Counted from the first letter of the stretch, positions 14,029 through 23,867 are shown. The stretch: DNA of 64,000 nt from Planktophila sp965267775 (GCA_965267775.1 OZ254140.1:1364001-1428000), one strand, 5' to 3'. Notes: generated from the sequence alone by a model not told the origin. Translations and numbers: made by a program.

Positions 14029-15069
14029 TTACCCCTCAGATGGAATTCGTAGGAATGCTACGAGCTTTGCAATCCATGTAATTGCAGCGAAGATCATGAT
14101 CTGAACTCCCCACGTATCTGGCCAGGTATAAAGGGCGAGGGCGAGGGCTGCATAGAAGGCGGCAAGTGACCATAGTGTGATTGCTGTCGACTTTCGCTGA
14201 AAACCAAGGCGCATCAAACGATGCGAAAGATGGTCGCGACCGCCCTGGAATGGAGAGATTCCGCGGTAGAGGCGGGAAATAACTGCAACTGTTGTATCCA
14301 AAATTGGAATTGCCATCAAAAGGACAGGGATTGCAATTGATTTATATGTGGGAACCACGCCTGGTGAGAGGCGAATGGTGAGCACAGAGATGATGATTCC
14401 CAAGAAGAGTGATCCAGCATCGCCCATGTAGATCTTTGCAGGATGGCGGTTCCAGATCAGGAAGCCAGCTGTAGCACCAGCTGTGACAACAGCGAGGGCG
14501 CTGACCAATACCTGCTGGCGGTCATAGGCGATAAAGAATGTAAAGAAGGTAATAACTGCAACCGTTCCCGCTGCTCCCCCATCATGATTATCAAAGAAGT
14601 TAATGGAGTTACAGACACCAACGATCCATAACGTTGTGATCGCATAGTTTAAAAATGTATTTCCAAATGCAACACCGCTTGTATCTGTTGCGATCAAGAT
14701 AGATGCAACTCCAACCGCGGTAACGGTCTGTGCGATAAGGCGCGGCCAAGGTTGTAATCCGCGGAGATCATCCCAAAGTCCCATTGCAGAGATTGCAATT
14801 GCTGGAACAAGGACTGTACTTGCAAGACGAATTGTCTGCCATGAGAAATCGACTGCCAACATCGATCCATATGAAGCGGCAATGACGCCGATTGCGATTG
14901 CGACTCCACCAAGATATGGAACGGGTTCTTTCTGAACTTTGCGATCAAGATTCGGTGCATCAACTGCATTGAAATGAATTGCAACTTTGCGAATCTGTGG
15001 AGTGATAACTCCTACAAGAACAAATGTGAGAAAGCCAAGTAGGGCAAATTGTGCGACTGAATAATTCAT
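14029..15069 (-). CDS. WecA/MraY-family undecaprenyl-phosphate sugar-1-phosphate transferase
   Basis: A 346-residue polytopic membrane enzyme that moves a sugar-1-phosphate from UDP-sugar to a lipid carrier, starting a cell-wall polysaccharide. Catalytic motifs: DAPNLDRKVQ (about 37-46), the acidic GLWDDLRGL (about 97-105), NSINFFDNHDGGAAG (about 154-168) and WNRHPAKIYMGDAGSLFLG (about 205-223). The DNHDG variant is closer to WecA/TagO types than to MraY. It is followed by small genes DUF5302 and DUF167 and preceded 12 bases earlier by bldC. Confidence 0.88.
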   Translation of the reverse strand: MNYSVAQFALLGFLTFVLVGVITPQIRKVAIHFNAVDAPNLDRKVQKEPVPYLGGVAIAIGVIAASYGSMLAVDFSWQTIRLASTVLVPAIAISAMGLWDDLRGLQPWPRLIAQTVTAVGVASILIATDTSGVAFGNTFLNYAITTLWIVGVCNSINFFDNHDGGAAGTVAVITFFTFFIAYDRQQVLVSALAVVTAGATAGFLIWNRHPAKIYMGDAGSLFLGIIISVLTIRLSPGVVPTYKSIAIPVLLMAIPILDTTVAVISRLYRGISPFQGGRDHLSHRLMRLGFQRKSTAITLWSLAAFYAALALALYTWPDTWGVQIMIFAAITWIAKLVAFLRIPSEG

Positions 15070-15081
15070 AGATGAAAAGTT

Positions 15082-15303
15082 TTAACTATTGCTCTTAAAG
15101 TAATTAGCTCGAAGCTCATCTACCTCTGACTTGCGATAGCGACGATGTCCACCCAATGTGCGGATCGATGTCAGCTTTCCGGCCTTTGCCCAACGAGTGA
15201 CTGTCTTGGGATCGACCCCAAAGAGATCGGCGACTTCACGAGGTGTCAGAAGGGTCTCAGCGACAGGAATGCGTTCCACTACAGCTACCCCTTTCATCTC
15301 CAT
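15082..15303 (-). CDS. bldC: BldC-like MerR-type DNA-binding protein
   Basis: A 73-residue single-domain regulator. It consists almost wholly of a MerR-like winged helix (LLTPREVADLFGVDPKTVTRW then the wing GGHRRYRKSEVDEL), the composition of actinobacterial BldC, which binds direct repeats cooperatively and controls developmental or stationary-phase genes. The upstream Met residues (MEMKGVAVVERIP) leave the exact start uncertain by two to eight codons. It is probably the first gene of an operon with the sugar-phosphate transferase. Confidence 0.88.
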   Translation of the reverse strand: MEMKGVAVVERIPVAETLLTPREVADLFGVDPKTVTRWAKAGKLTSIRTLGGHRRYRKSEVDELRANYFKSNS

Positions 15304-15400
15304 GGAGGTAATGTCCGATTTGCTCCGTTATGTCGGGAAGTATCGGGGAGAAAGGGGTGAGTTGGCAATATAGATACGGAGAAATATTATTAGTTGAGCG

Positions 15401-16216
15401 TTACATCGCTGATTCAAGGGCTTGAACAGGGCGCCAACGGCTGACGAGACGGTTATAGCCCTCACCAGCGATCGAGCCATCACCACTTGCTAGACCCGAG
15501 AGGCTAAAGATGACATCTTCTATCGAGCCATCATCTTCGATGCCGGCCATTCCATCTGCCTTGAGAGTTCCATCGAGATAGTGAGCCAATCCTCCGTAAT
15601 CGAGTTCAACCATCGATAACGGGTGGAAGAGTTCTAACCAATCAATGAGGTCTGCAATCTCTTCCTCAACAATGCCATCGCCGAAAGAGCGCAAGACAAT
15701 CTCATGTGAATTCTTAGTTCTCTCGAGCGCCTTTGCAATTGTTGTTCGGGCACGCGAGTAAGCAATCTCTTCGACATATCCGCGTTCACGTTCTTCAGGG
15801 ATAAAGAGCGCAAGCCAACGTGGTGGAACCATCCATGTCTCAGTAAGAATATGGGGAACTCGATCTTCCATATTATCCATTCCCGATGTGATCACCTCTT
15901 CAAGTGCAGGTGGAATAAAGAATGGCGTGACAGTAGATGGCATTGAATCTTTAAATTCATCGAGCGCCGACCAGACACGTGTTGCAGTAGACCATGGGGA
16001 GATGTAACGAATTCCATCGACATCTAAAACATGAACACCATCGGGGCGAAGCGCTGGAGATTCTGGCGCAACTAATCTGCGGAGAGCGAGCGCCTGTTCT
16101 TCTTCGCGAGTATCAGCATCTGCTGATAGCGATTCCCAACGAAGGCGATCTGCTGCAGGAAATGCAGAGATAGGTTCGAAGATTCGAAGTGATGCAACGT
16201 AAGGAGTTGAGCTCAC
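15401..16216 (-). CDS. Hypothetical protein next to DUF3073
   Basis: A 271-residue cytosolic protein starting at GTG 16216. It opens with MSSTPYVASLRIFEPISAF, is rich in acidic residues and has LPVxxRL-like repeats of Arg/Glu; no catalytic motif is recognised. Its position directly downstream of DUF3073 (12 bases), in a run leading back to purM, matches a gene order seen in other actinobacteria, so it is a real conserved gene. I do not assign a function. Confidence 0.7.
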   Translation of the reverse strand: MSSTPYVASLRIFEPISAFPAADRLRWESLSADADTREEEQALALRRLVAPESPALRPDGVHVLDVDGIRYISPWSTATRVWSALDEFKDSMPSTVTPFFIPPALEEVITSGMDNMEDRVPHILTETWMVPPRWLALFIPEERERGYVEEIAYSRARTTIAKALERTKNSHEIVLRSFGDGIVEEEIADLIDWLELFHPLSMVELDYGGLAHYLDGTLKADGMAGIEDDGSIEDVIFSLSGLASGDGSIAGEGYNRLVSRWRPVQALESAM

Positions 16217-16228
16217 AAGAGCTCTGCT

Positions 16229-16405
16229 TTACGCGCGTGAAATGTAATTGCCCTCAGCGAACGGATCATCGTCATCACGTTCTGGCTGAAGTGGCGCATC
16301 GCTATGAAGCTCCTTTGCGAGACGTTCAATATCCATCTCTTGGGAGTTGTACTTCAAATCACGAGCGACTTTTGTCTGCTTTGCTTTTGCACGGCCGCGA
16401 CCCAT
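16229..16405 (-). CDS. DUF3073 small protein
   Basis: A 58-residue protein encoded between the hypothetical gene and the membrane glycosyltransferase. It starts MGRGRAKAKQTKVARDLKY, the hallmark of the actinobacterial DUF3073 family, with a basic N-terminal half and an acidic tail (PERDDDDPFAEGNY). A strong AGGAGGT ribosome site lies about 7 bases before the ATG. The family sits next to purM across Actinobacteria; its role is unknown. Confidence 0.9.
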   Translation of the reverse strand: MGRGRAKAKQTKVARDLKYNSQEMDIERLAKELHSDAPLQPERDDDDPFAEGNYISRA

Positions 16406-16488
16406 GGGCGAGACCTCCTCATCGGAACTATGTGTGTTTCAGGGGGGTAGGTTATCGCGTAGAGAGCCTGGCCACCAAAGCAGGAGCT

Positions 16489-17844
16489 TTAGCCCTCGGA
16501 ATCGACCTTAAATGAGCCCCGCTGAGCGCGATAGCGGAGGGCATAGGCACCTACAACCTGTAGGAATAGGCTCAAGGACATCGTAGGTAGGCGGAAGCGG
16601 TGGTCACCGATTGTGCCCATTCCGACGAGCCAGGAGATCACAACCGGTGTGAAGGTCAACCACGCGAGGTTGCTATAGATGCCCTTAAAGGAGCGGAGCC
16701 AGAAGAAGCCGATAAAGAAGAGGCTGATACAGCTGAGCATCCAGATCCATGAGATGAACTTTCCAAATGCGCCGTAGACGAGGTCGTGGCCCTGCTGACT
16801 TCCGCGGGCGATGTTGAGAAGTGGGTCGATCTTCAGCCATGGATTGCGCGCCATAGTGCCGTTGACGATTGGACCAGACCATGGTGACCAGTAGAAGAAA
16901 CCCTTATTGATGAAGAGTTTCACAGATTTCACCGGATTGCTTGCATACCATTTGATCACACACTTCACGACTTCGTTATCTGTAACTGTGGTTGCTGGCG
17001 CAATAGGATCACAAGGAACATCAGGGCCCTTATGTGCGTAACCACCATCTGTCTCATCGCCTGCACCTAGGCGCATTGTCACACCAAGGTTTGTGGAGAT
17101 GACAGAACCATTTCCGGCTTTCTGGTTTCGAGCAATAAGTGCAACTGGCGCAAGAGCCATGATGCCCATAACACCGACAAGAATAAGCGCTTGATGCTTG
17201 CGATTCTTATGAGCGAGCGCCCAGATTACGGCGACTACAAGTGTTGTTAATACCCAACGTGGCTGCATAAATGATGCGAGAGCGAAGAAGCCACCGACTG
17301 CCGCAACGCGAATCCAGAAGCGTCGATCAATGGTGTTGATCTGCGACTTCACGATGAGACCTGTCACCATCAACATACATGCAGCGATTGGACTTTCATA
17401 TCCCACAGCAAGTGAACTCAATGAGAGAGTTGGGTTGATTGCAAGGATCATGGCGATCCAGAATAGGTATGGTTTTAATTTTGTATCGCGAATTTGACGG
17501 GTGAAGTAGTAGCTGGCATAACCATAGAAGGCGCTCTGGATAATCGAAATAACCCACAAGATATGTGAGATAGAAATTTTCGTCATTAACCAGATGAGGA
17601 TCGGGTAACCAGCTGGCCAATATCCAAGGAGATGTTCCTTTGAATAGAGACCGTCCTTGAGGATTCCATCAACGCCACCGAGATAGTTCTCGCCATCTGC
17701 GCCGAGCCATCCACCACCAGTGGCATTGCTCATGATGATCAACTTGATTAAGAAGGTGATCGCTGGAATTGCAATCAACCAATAGCCCAGACGTTGATCC
17801 TTCTTGCCTTGCGCTGTCTTTACCTTCTTAGACTTGCTCGCCAT
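16489..17844 (-). CDS. GT-C type membrane glycosyltransferase-like protein
   Basis: A 451-residue integral membrane protein. After a lysine-rich N-terminus (MASKSKKVKTAQGKKDQ), about ten hydrophobic segments follow. An acidic residue pair in the first external loop (GGWLGADGENYLGG, about residues 45-58) fits the GT-C fold, whose members use lipid-linked sugars to glycosylate lipids or proteins. A large loop with cysteines lies at about 235-300. The exact family is not identified. It is 22 bases downstream of purM on the same strand, an association of position rather than function. Confidence 0.65.
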   Translation of the reverse strand: MASKSKKVKTAQGKKDQRLGYWLIAIPAITFLIKLIIMSNATGGGWLGADGENYLGGVDGILKDGLYSKEHLLGYWPAGYPILIWLMTKISISHILWVISIIQSAFYGYASYYFTRQIRDTKLKPYLFWIAMILAINPTLSLSSLAVGYESPIAACMLMVTGLIVKSQINTIDRRFWIRVAAVGGFFALASFMQPRWVLTTLVVAVIWALAHKNRKHQALILVGVMGIMALAPVALIARNQKAGNGSVISTNLGVTMRLGAGDETDGGYAHKGPDVPCDPIAPATTVTDNEVVKCVIKWYASNPVKSVKLFINKGFFYWSPWSGPIVNGTMARNPWLKIDPLLNIARGSQQGHDLVYGAFGKFISWIWMLSCISLFFIGFFWLRSFKGIYSNLAWLTFTPVVISWLVGMGTIGDHRFRLPTMSLSLFLQVVGAYALRYRAQRGSFKVDSEG

Positions 17845-17866
17845 CGATGTATTCCTCTAGTTAGTA

Positions 17867-18919
17867 CTACTTATATTGAGAGGCTAAGTATGAGCGAGGC
17901 GAGCCCTTTTCTGCTGCTTTTTCGACCTTTCCGGCAATCCAAGCCTTCATGCCTCGGGCAGCGAGTGAACGCACGATGAGGTCAGCAACTGCTGGATCAA
18001 CGATTGCACTCATGCCGATTCCGACATTCCATGTCCGCTCAAGATCAGCTTGTGGGACACCTGCAACATCTGCAAGGAACTTCATCTCTTGCGGAAGTGA
18101 CCACGATGAGCGGTCGTAAACTGCAGTAAGACCATCAGGAATTACACGAGCAGTGTTATCCGCAAGTCCTCCACCGGTGATATGGCTAAAGGTACGGATA
18201 TTTTCTTGCTGAGCCTTGATAAGTGCTAAACAATCCAGCGTGTAAATCTCCGTTGGAGTCAGAAGAACTTCACCGAGTGACTTTGAGAAGTCATAGTTAT
18301 GAGTAATATCGAGCTCTTGCGTTGCGATGATGTGGCGCACCAACGAGAAACCATTTGCATGGATGCCACTTGCTGGCATTGCGATAATCAGATCGCCTTC
18401 CTTGACGCGATCTGCACCAAGTTGAAGATGGGCATCGACAACACCTGTTGCAGCACCTGCAATATCGAACTCATCTTCCTTTAAGAGACCTGGGTGTTCT
18501 GCCGTCTCTCCCCCGATAAGTGCTGTTCCGGCTTTGACGCAGCCAGCAGCAATGCCAGAGACAATCGCTGCAATTCGCTCGGGGATAACTTTTCCGACTG
18601 CGATGTAATCAGTCATAAAGAGTGGCTCTGCGCCACAGACAACGAGATCATCGACCACCATCGCAACGAGATCTTCACCGATGGTGTTGTAAATTCCCAT
18701 CTGACGGGCGATCTCAGTCTTTGTGCCTACTCCATCAGTAGATGTTGCAAGAAGAGGGCGCTTCATACTTTTCATTGAAGATGCATCAAAGAGACCAGCG
18801 AAGCCGCCGATGCCGCCCATGACCTCAGGGCGGGATGCTCGAGAGACGGATGCCTTCATGAGTTCAACGGCGCGATCGCCAGCATCGATGTCGACACCAG
18901 AATCTTTATAAGTTGCCAT
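17867..18919 (-). CDS. purM: Phosphoribosylformylglycinamidine cyclo-ligase
   Basis: AIR synthetase: converts FGAM and ATP to 5-aminoimidazole ribonucleotide, the fifth purine step. A 350-residue protein of normal length, opening YKDSGVDIDAGDRAVELMK with GGFAGLFD, then the catalytic DGVGTKTEIA (about residues 62-71), ALIGGETAEHPG and HITGGGLADN. Two bases separate it from purF upstream, so the two are co-transcribed. Confidence 0.97.
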   Translation of the reverse strand: MATYKDSGVDIDAGDRAVELMKASVSRASRPEVMGGIGGFAGLFDASSMKSMKRPLLATSTDGVGTKTEIARQMGIYNTIGEDLVAMVVDDLVVCGAEPLFMTDYIAVGKVIPERIAAIVSGIAAGCVKAGTALIGGETAEHPGLLKEDEFDIAGAATGVVDAHLQLGADRVKEGDLIIAMPASGIHANGFSLVRHIIATQELDITHNYDFSKSLGEVLLTPTEIYTLDCLALIKAQQENIRTFSHITGGGLADNTARVIPDGLTAVYDRSSWSLPQEMKFLADVAGVPQADLERTWNVGIGMSAIVDPAVADLIVRSLAARGMKAWIAGKVEKAAEKGSPRSYLASQYK

Positions 18920-18921
18920 CG

Positions 18922-20388
18922 TTATGCCTCCGTGATTTCTAAACGAGTCTTGCCCTCTGAAAGATCGGCAGGGATTGCAATTGGATATTTACCCGAGAAA
19001 CAGGCTGTACAGAGCTTATCTTCAGCGATTTTCGTCGCTTCGATGAGCCCTTGTTCAGAGACGAAGGCGAGTGAATCTGCACCGATTGATTGGCGAATCT
19101 CTTCTACCGTCATCTCTGCGCCGATGAGTTCTGCGCGCGTTGCAAAATCAATTCCATAGAAACATGGCCACTTCACTGGTGGCGATGAGATACGGACGTG
19201 AATCTCAAGAGCGCCTGCCTCACGCAACATCTTCACGATGGCGCGCTGTGTATTGCCGCGAACAATTGAATCATCGACAACAACAATTCGCTTGCCTTCA
19301 ATAATCTCTCTCAGCGGATTGAGCTTGAGGCGAATACCGAGTTGGCGGATTGTCTGCGAAGGTTGGATAAATGTTCGTCCCACATATGAGTTCTTCACAA
19401 GTCCTAAGCCAAATGCAATTCCAGATTCTTTCGCAAAACCAATTGCCGCCGGAGTTCCTGATTCTGGCACTGGAATCACAAGATCTGCATTGACTGGTGA
19501 CTCAACTGCTAAGCGGCGACCGATTGCTCCACGCACCGCATGGATTCCTTGTCCTGCAATTGTTGTATCAGGACGTGCCAGATAGACATATTCAAAGATG
19601 CAACCCTTGGGATTTGGTGTTCCCCACATCGTCGAGCGAACTCCATCTTCATCGATTGCGATAAATTCGCCTGGCTCGATTTCGCGAAGAAAAGTTGCTC
19701 CGACGATATCGAGAGCTGCAGTCTCAGATGCAACGACCCAACCTTTTTCAAGTTGGCCGAGAACGAGTGGGCGAACTCCATTGAGATCGCGTGCTGCATA
19801 AAGCGTTGTCTCATCCATGATGACGAGTGAGAATGCGCCCTGAAGTAGCGGCAGTACAGCGATGATGTTCTCTTCAATTGTTTCGTGATCCTGCAGACCA
19901 ATCAGAGCTGTCATGATCTCTGTATCTGTTGTTGCCCCACGGCCTAACTTTGGAGATTCGGGCTCAAGATCACGAACAAGGTCAAAGAGCTCGCCAGTAT
20001 TGGTGAGATTTCCATTGTGGCCTAAAGCGATTGTGCCGTACTTAGTAGGGCGCAGGGTTGGCTGGGCATTAACCCAGGTGCTGGAACCTGTAGTGCTGTA
20101 ACGACAGTGTCCTATAGCGATATCGCCCTTAAGTGACGAGAGATCGCTCTCAGTAAATACCTGAGATACAAGGCCCATATCTTTAAAGATAACGATGCGT
20201 TCGCCATCAGATGTCGCAATACCTGCTGACTCTTGGCCACGATGTTGAAGTGCGTAGAGACCGTAGAAAGTTAACTTTGCAACCTCTTCTTTCGGTGCGT
20301 ACACACCGAAGACGCCACAGGCATCTTGTGGTCCTTTATCCTCATCGAGAATATTGTGGTTGAGATTTCCATCGGCTCTACGTGTCAT
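18922..20388 (-). CDS. purF: Amidophosphoribosyltransferase
   Basis: First committed purine enzyme: PRPP plus glutamine to phosphoribosylamine. 488 residues. A 23-residue propeptide precedes the catalytic Cys24 (DACGVFG), exposed after cleavage. The glutaminase domain has GHCRYSTTGSS. The PRPP motif VVVDDSIVRGNT lies in the C-terminal half, and CTACFSGKYP near the end supplies Fe-S-type cysteines as in the Bacillus enzyme. It overlaps the upstream SCP2-like gene by four bases (ATGA). Confidence 0.97.
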   Translation of the reverse strand: MTRRADGNLNHNILDEDKGPQDACGVFGVYAPKEEVAKLTFYGLYALQHRGQESAGIATSDGERIVIFKDMGLVSQVFTESDLSSLKGDIAIGHCRYSTTGSSTWVNAQPTLRPTKYGTIALGHNGNLTNTGELFDLVRDLEPESPKLGRGATTDTEIMTALIGLQDHETIEENIIAVLPLLQGAFSLVIMDETTLYAARDLNGVRPLVLGQLEKGWVVASETAALDIVGATFLREIEPGEFIAIDEDGVRSTMWGTPNPKGCIFEYVYLARPDTTIAGQGIHAVRGAIGRRLAVESPVNADLVIPVPESGTPAAIGFAKESGIAFGLGLVKNSYVGRTFIQPSQTIRQLGIRLKLNPLREIIEGKRIVVVDDSIVRGNTQRAIVKMLREAGALEIHVRISSPPVKWPCFYGIDFATRAELIGAEMTVEEIRQSIGADSLAFVSEQGLIEATKIAEDKLCTACFSGKYPIAIPADLSEGKTRLEITEA

Positions 20389-20681
20389 GGTTTCTCCGCA
20401 AGAGGTAGAAGGTGGCTTAAATCTGCACGAACACCAGATGCGCTGATCAGTCCATCGTTATATGCATCAGACCATGCGCGCTCTCCATAGACAAGTTGCA
20501 GCCATGTAGCTGCCTCCATCTCAATCACATTGGGTGGAGTTCCGCGAGTGTGCTTTGGGCCTTCGCCACATTGCACAGCGGCATAGGGAGGAATACGTAC
20601 CTCGATTGCCTTACCCGGATACTTATCTGCGAGAAGTGCAAGCGTTGACTTGACCTCACTCAGAACCTTTGGATCGCGCAT
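20385..20681 (-). CDS. Sterol-carrier-like domain protein in the pur operon
   Basis: A 98-residue protein matching the C-terminal SCP2-like part of an actinobacterial protein that usually lies beside purF. Visible features: AIEVRIPPYAAVQCGEG (about 25-41), HTRGTPPNVIEMEAATWL (44-61) and ASGVRADLSHLLPL at the end. Relatives are longer with an extra N-terminal domain; here only the domain remains. Overlap with purF and a 5-base gap after purL show tight co-translation. Its function is unknown; lipid binding is only suggested by the fold. Confidence 0.75.
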   Translation of the reverse strand: MRDPKVLSEVKSTLALLADKYPGKAIEVRIPPYAAVQCGEGPKHTRGTPPNVIEMEAATWLQLVYGERAWSDAYNDGLISASGVRADLSHLLPLAEKP

Positions 20682-20686
20682 CTCTC

Positions 20687-22918
20687 TTAACCAAATAACT
20701 TCTTGAAAGTCTCGGTGTGGGCTGTGCGGAGTTCGGACAACGAGATTGTTGCATCGTTAATAACGAGCGCATCTCCCCCTGTTGTTCCGAGTTTTGCTGA
20801 TGGAATTGAGTGAGAGGCAGCGAGAGTTTCAAGTTCTGAAGCCTTTGCTGAATCGATAGCAACCACAACTCGCCCTGGCGTCTCACTGAGAAGTGAAATC
20901 CCGGGGTTATCGATTGAAATCGTTGCTCCGATGTTATGGCGAAGAACCATTTCAATGAGTGAAATTGCAAGACCGCCCTGGCTGAGATCATGTGCTGCAG
21001 TAAAGAGCGCGCTCTTATTTCCGGCAACGAGTAGCTCAATCAAGCGCATCTCTCGCTGGAGATCTGCGGTAGGTGCGATACCGCCACGCATTCCATGGAT
21101 ATATGCCCACTCACTACCTGAGAGATTCTCATTGGTTGCACCGAGGAGATAGAGCTCTAAACCAGCCTCTTTAAAGGACATTGGGGTGCGGGTGCGAACA
21201 TCTTCGATTACTCCGAGGACGCCAATGACTGGTGTCGGAAGGATGGCAACGGTGCCAGTCTGGTTATAGAACGAAACGTTTCCGCCTGTCACAGGAAGTC
21301 CCATTTCGAGGCAACCATCTGCAAGTCCACGGACTGACTCTGCAAATTGCCACATCACACCTGGATCTTCAGGGGAACCAAAGTTAAGGCAGTTAGTGAC
21401 AGCAAGTGGCTTTGCACCGGCTGTTGCAATATTGCGCGCAGCCTCTGCAAGTGCCAACTTCGCGCCTTCATAAGGATTGAGATACGACCAATTGGCATTT
21501 GCATCTGTTGCTACTGCAACGCCGAGATGTGTCTTCTCATCGATACGAACCATTCCTGAATCATCGGGTTGAGATTGAATGGTGTTTCCTTGGACGTAAC
21601 GATCATATTGATCTGTAACCCATGATTTATCAGCAAGGTTCGGTGTTGCCGCAACCTTGAGGATTGCATCCTTAATCTCTGCCGCAGTTGAAGGAAGTGG
21701 TGGATTGATAACTTCCTTGGCGACCTGATCGATGTAGTCAGGCTTAGCAAGTGGACGGTTATAGACCGGACCATCGTGAGCCACGGTGCGAGGTGGAACA
21801 TCAACGATGAGCTCGCCGTTAAATGTAATCTCAAGATGAGTTCCATCAGTTACTTCGCCGATTACAGTTGAGGTGACATCCCACTTCTTGCAAATCTCAA
21901 GGAAGCGATCGATCTTTGAAGGTTCAACAATTGCGCACATACGCTCTTGTGACTCTGACATCAAAATCTCTTCAGGCGATAGCGAAGGATCGCGCAACGG
22001 AACTTTATCCAATTGCACCTTCATGCCACCTGAACCGCCTGATGCAAGTTCTGATGTTGCACATGAGAGTCCTGCGCCGCCGAGATCTTGAATACCGACT
22101 ACGAGATCTTCTGCAAAGATTTCAAGTGAACATTCAATCAAGACCTTCTCTACAAATGGATCTCCCACCTGTACTGCAGGGCGCTTTGCTGGCCCCTTCG
22201 ATTCAAAGGTCTCAGATGCAAGTACCGATACGCCGCCAATACCGTCGCCACCGGTCTTTGCACCGTATAAAACAACGAGATTTCCAGCTCCAGCAGCCTT
22301 CGCCAGCTTGATATCGCTGTGCTTCATGACGCCAACACAGAGAGCGTTGACGAGTGGATTTCCTAAATATGTTTCATCGAAGACAATCTCGCCACCGATA
22401 TTGGGAAGGCCGAGGCAATTTCCATATCCGCCAACGCCAGAGACGATTCCCGGCAATACACGACGTGTATCTGCAGCATCTGCAGGACCGAAGCGAAGTG
22501 GATCCATCACTGCAATTGGACGCGCGCCCATTGTGAGAATGTCACGGACGATTCCACCAACGCCAGTTGCAGCGCCTTGGTATGGCTCGATAAATGATGG
22601 GTGGTTATGTGATTCAATTTTGAATGTCACTGCATAGCCCTGCCCGACATCTACAACGCCAGCATTCTCACCAATTCCAACAAGGAGTGCATCTGTCTTA
22701 ACTGCCTTCTCGCCGAATTGCTTGAGATGAACCTTTGAGGATTTGTACGAGCAATGCTCTGACCACATCACTGAATACATTGCCAGCTCTGATGAAGTTG
22801 GTCTGCGACCAAGAATCTCTTTAATGCTTGCATACTCATCTGCCTTGAGACCGAGCTCAGCAAATGGTTGCGGTGTATCTGGGTTTGCCGTTGCCTTTGC
22901 GACTGTATCGAGTGACAT
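20687..22918 (-). CDS. purL: Phosphoribosylformylglycinamidine synthase large subunit
   Basis: The small-form PurL (743 residues) of the three-part FGAM synthase, converting FGAR, glutamine and ATP to FGAM together with PurQ and PurS. Motifs: MWSEHCSYKSSK (about 49-60), TFKIESHNHPSFIEPYQGAATGVGG, and the repeated AIRS halves with GGNVSFYNQT and TAAHDLSQGGLA. Length and companions match the Gram-positive type. It begins two bases after the purQ stop. Confidence 0.97.
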   Translation of the reverse strand: MSLDTVAKATANPDTPQPFAELGLKADEYASIKEILGRRPTSSELAMYSVMWSEHCSYKSSKVHLKQFGEKAVKTDALLVGIGENAGVVDVGQGYAVTFKIESHNHPSFIEPYQGAATGVGGIVRDILTMGARPIAVMDPLRFGPADAADTRRVLPGIVSGVGGYGNCLGLPNIGGEIVFDETYLGNPLVNALCVGVMKHSDIKLAKAAGAGNLVVLYGAKTGGDGIGGVSVLASETFESKGPAKRPAVQVGDPFVEKVLIECSLEIFAEDLVVGIQDLGGAGLSCATSELASGGSGGMKVQLDKVPLRDPSLSPEEILMSESQERMCAIVEPSKIDRFLEICKKWDVTSTVIGEVTDGTHLEITFNGELIVDVPPRTVAHDGPVYNRPLAKPDYIDQVAKEVINPPLPSTAAEIKDAILKVAATPNLADKSWVTDQYDRYVQGNTIQSQPDDSGMVRIDEKTHLGVAVATDANANWSYLNPYEGAKLALAEAARNIATAGAKPLAVTNCLNFGSPEDPGVMWQFAESVRGLADGCLEMGLPVTGGNVSFYNQTGTVAILPTPVIGVLGVIEDVRTRTPMSFKEAGLELYLLGATNENLSGSEWAYIHGMRGGIAPTADLQREMRLIELLVAGNKSALFTAAHDLSQGGLAISLIEMVLRHNIGATISIDNPGISLLSETPGRVVVAIDSAKASELETLAASHSIPSAKLGTTGGDALVINDATISLSELRTAHTETFKKLFG

Positions 22919-22920
22919 AT

Positions 22921-23589
22921 TTATTTCACCATCGCTTTCAATACAGAGGTAAAGAAGCCAAGACCGTCGGTGCCAGGACCTGTTAGCGCATCGACTGCAT
23001 GCTCAGGGTGTGGCATCAATCCAACAATATTTCCGCGTTCATTTGAGATGCCCGCGATGAGATTGCGCGAACCATTTGGATTCTCGCCGACATAGCGAGC
23101 AACGATGCGACCTTCACCCTCAAGCATCTTGAGAGTCTCATCATCACATTGATATGAACCTTCGCCATTCTTCAGCGGAATCACAATCTCTTGTCCGGCA
23201 GAGTAAGAGCTGGTCCAAGCAGTGTCGTTATTTTCAATGCGAATCTTCTGATCCGTGCAGAGGAAGTGGAGGTGCTGATTACGAGTAAGAGCACCAGGGA
23301 TCAGGTGAGCCTCAGCGAGAACTTGAAAACCATTGCAGATTCCAAGAAGCGGCATCCCGCCCTTTGCAGCAGCAATGAGCGGCTCCATCACTGGAGAGAA
23401 GCGTGAAATAGCGCCACAACGAAGGTAATCCCCGTATGAGAAGCCACCGGGAAGGATGACTGCATCGACACCCTTGAGGTCGGCATCATCATGCCAGAGC
23501 TCAATAGCCTCGGCGCCTGCATAACGAACTGCGCGGGCTGCATCTCGATCATCGAGCGTCCCGGGAAATGTCACAACACCAATCTTCAT
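22921..23589 (-). CDS. purQ: Phosphoribosylformylglycinamidine synthase glutaminase subunit
   Basis: A class I glutamine amidotransferase that feeds ammonia to PurL. 222 residues; nucleophile Cys85 in LLGICNGFQVL, oxyanion region PGGFSYGDYLRCGA (47-60) and the catalytic His/Glu in MPHPEHA near residue 194. It is flanked by purS (5-base gap) and purL (2 bases), as expected for the complex. Confidence 0.97.
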   Translation of the reverse strand: MKIGVVTFPGTLDDRDAARAVRYAGAEAIELWHDDADLKGVDAVILPGGFSYGDYLRCGAISRFSPVMEPLIAAAKGGMPLLGICNGFQVLAEAHLIPGALTRNQHLHFLCTDQKIRIENNDTAWTSSYSAGQEIVIPLKNGEGSYQCDDETLKMLEGEGRIVARYVGENPNGSRNLIAGISNERGNIVGLMPHPEHAVDALTGPGTDGLGFFTSVLKAMVK

Positions 23590-23594
23590 AGCAC

Positions 23595-23840
23595 TTACTT
23601 CTCTACTCGAACTGTGAAGTTCTCAATGACTGGATTAGAGAGCAGCTTCTCTGCAGCCTTCTCTACCTCTGCAAGCTGTGCTGCAGTTGGCTCACCATCA
23701 ACCTTGATTTCAAAGCGCTTACCTTGACGCACATCGGTAACGAAGGTGAATCCAAGGCGAGGAAGAGCTGATGCAACTGCCTTTCCTTGTGGGTCGAGGA
23801 TCTCTGGTTTCAACATTACATCCACCACGATTGTTGCCAT
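23595..23840 (-). CDS. purS: Phosphoribosylformylglycinamidine synthase subunit PurS
   Basis: An 81-residue structural subunit that bridges PurL and PurQ. It shows the typical VDVMLKPEILDPQGKAV opening and the LPRLGF and VRQGKRFEI strands. The start has GGAGAG about 8 bases upstream. It lies between purC and purQ on the same strand. Confidence 0.95.
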   Translation of the reverse strand: MATIVVDVMLKPEILDPQGKAVASALPRLGFTFVTDVRQGKRFEIKVDGEPTAAQLAEVEKAAEKLLSNPVIENFTVRVEK

Positions 23841-23867
23841 TTTTCTCTCCTTCGCTAGTTGGTAAAA

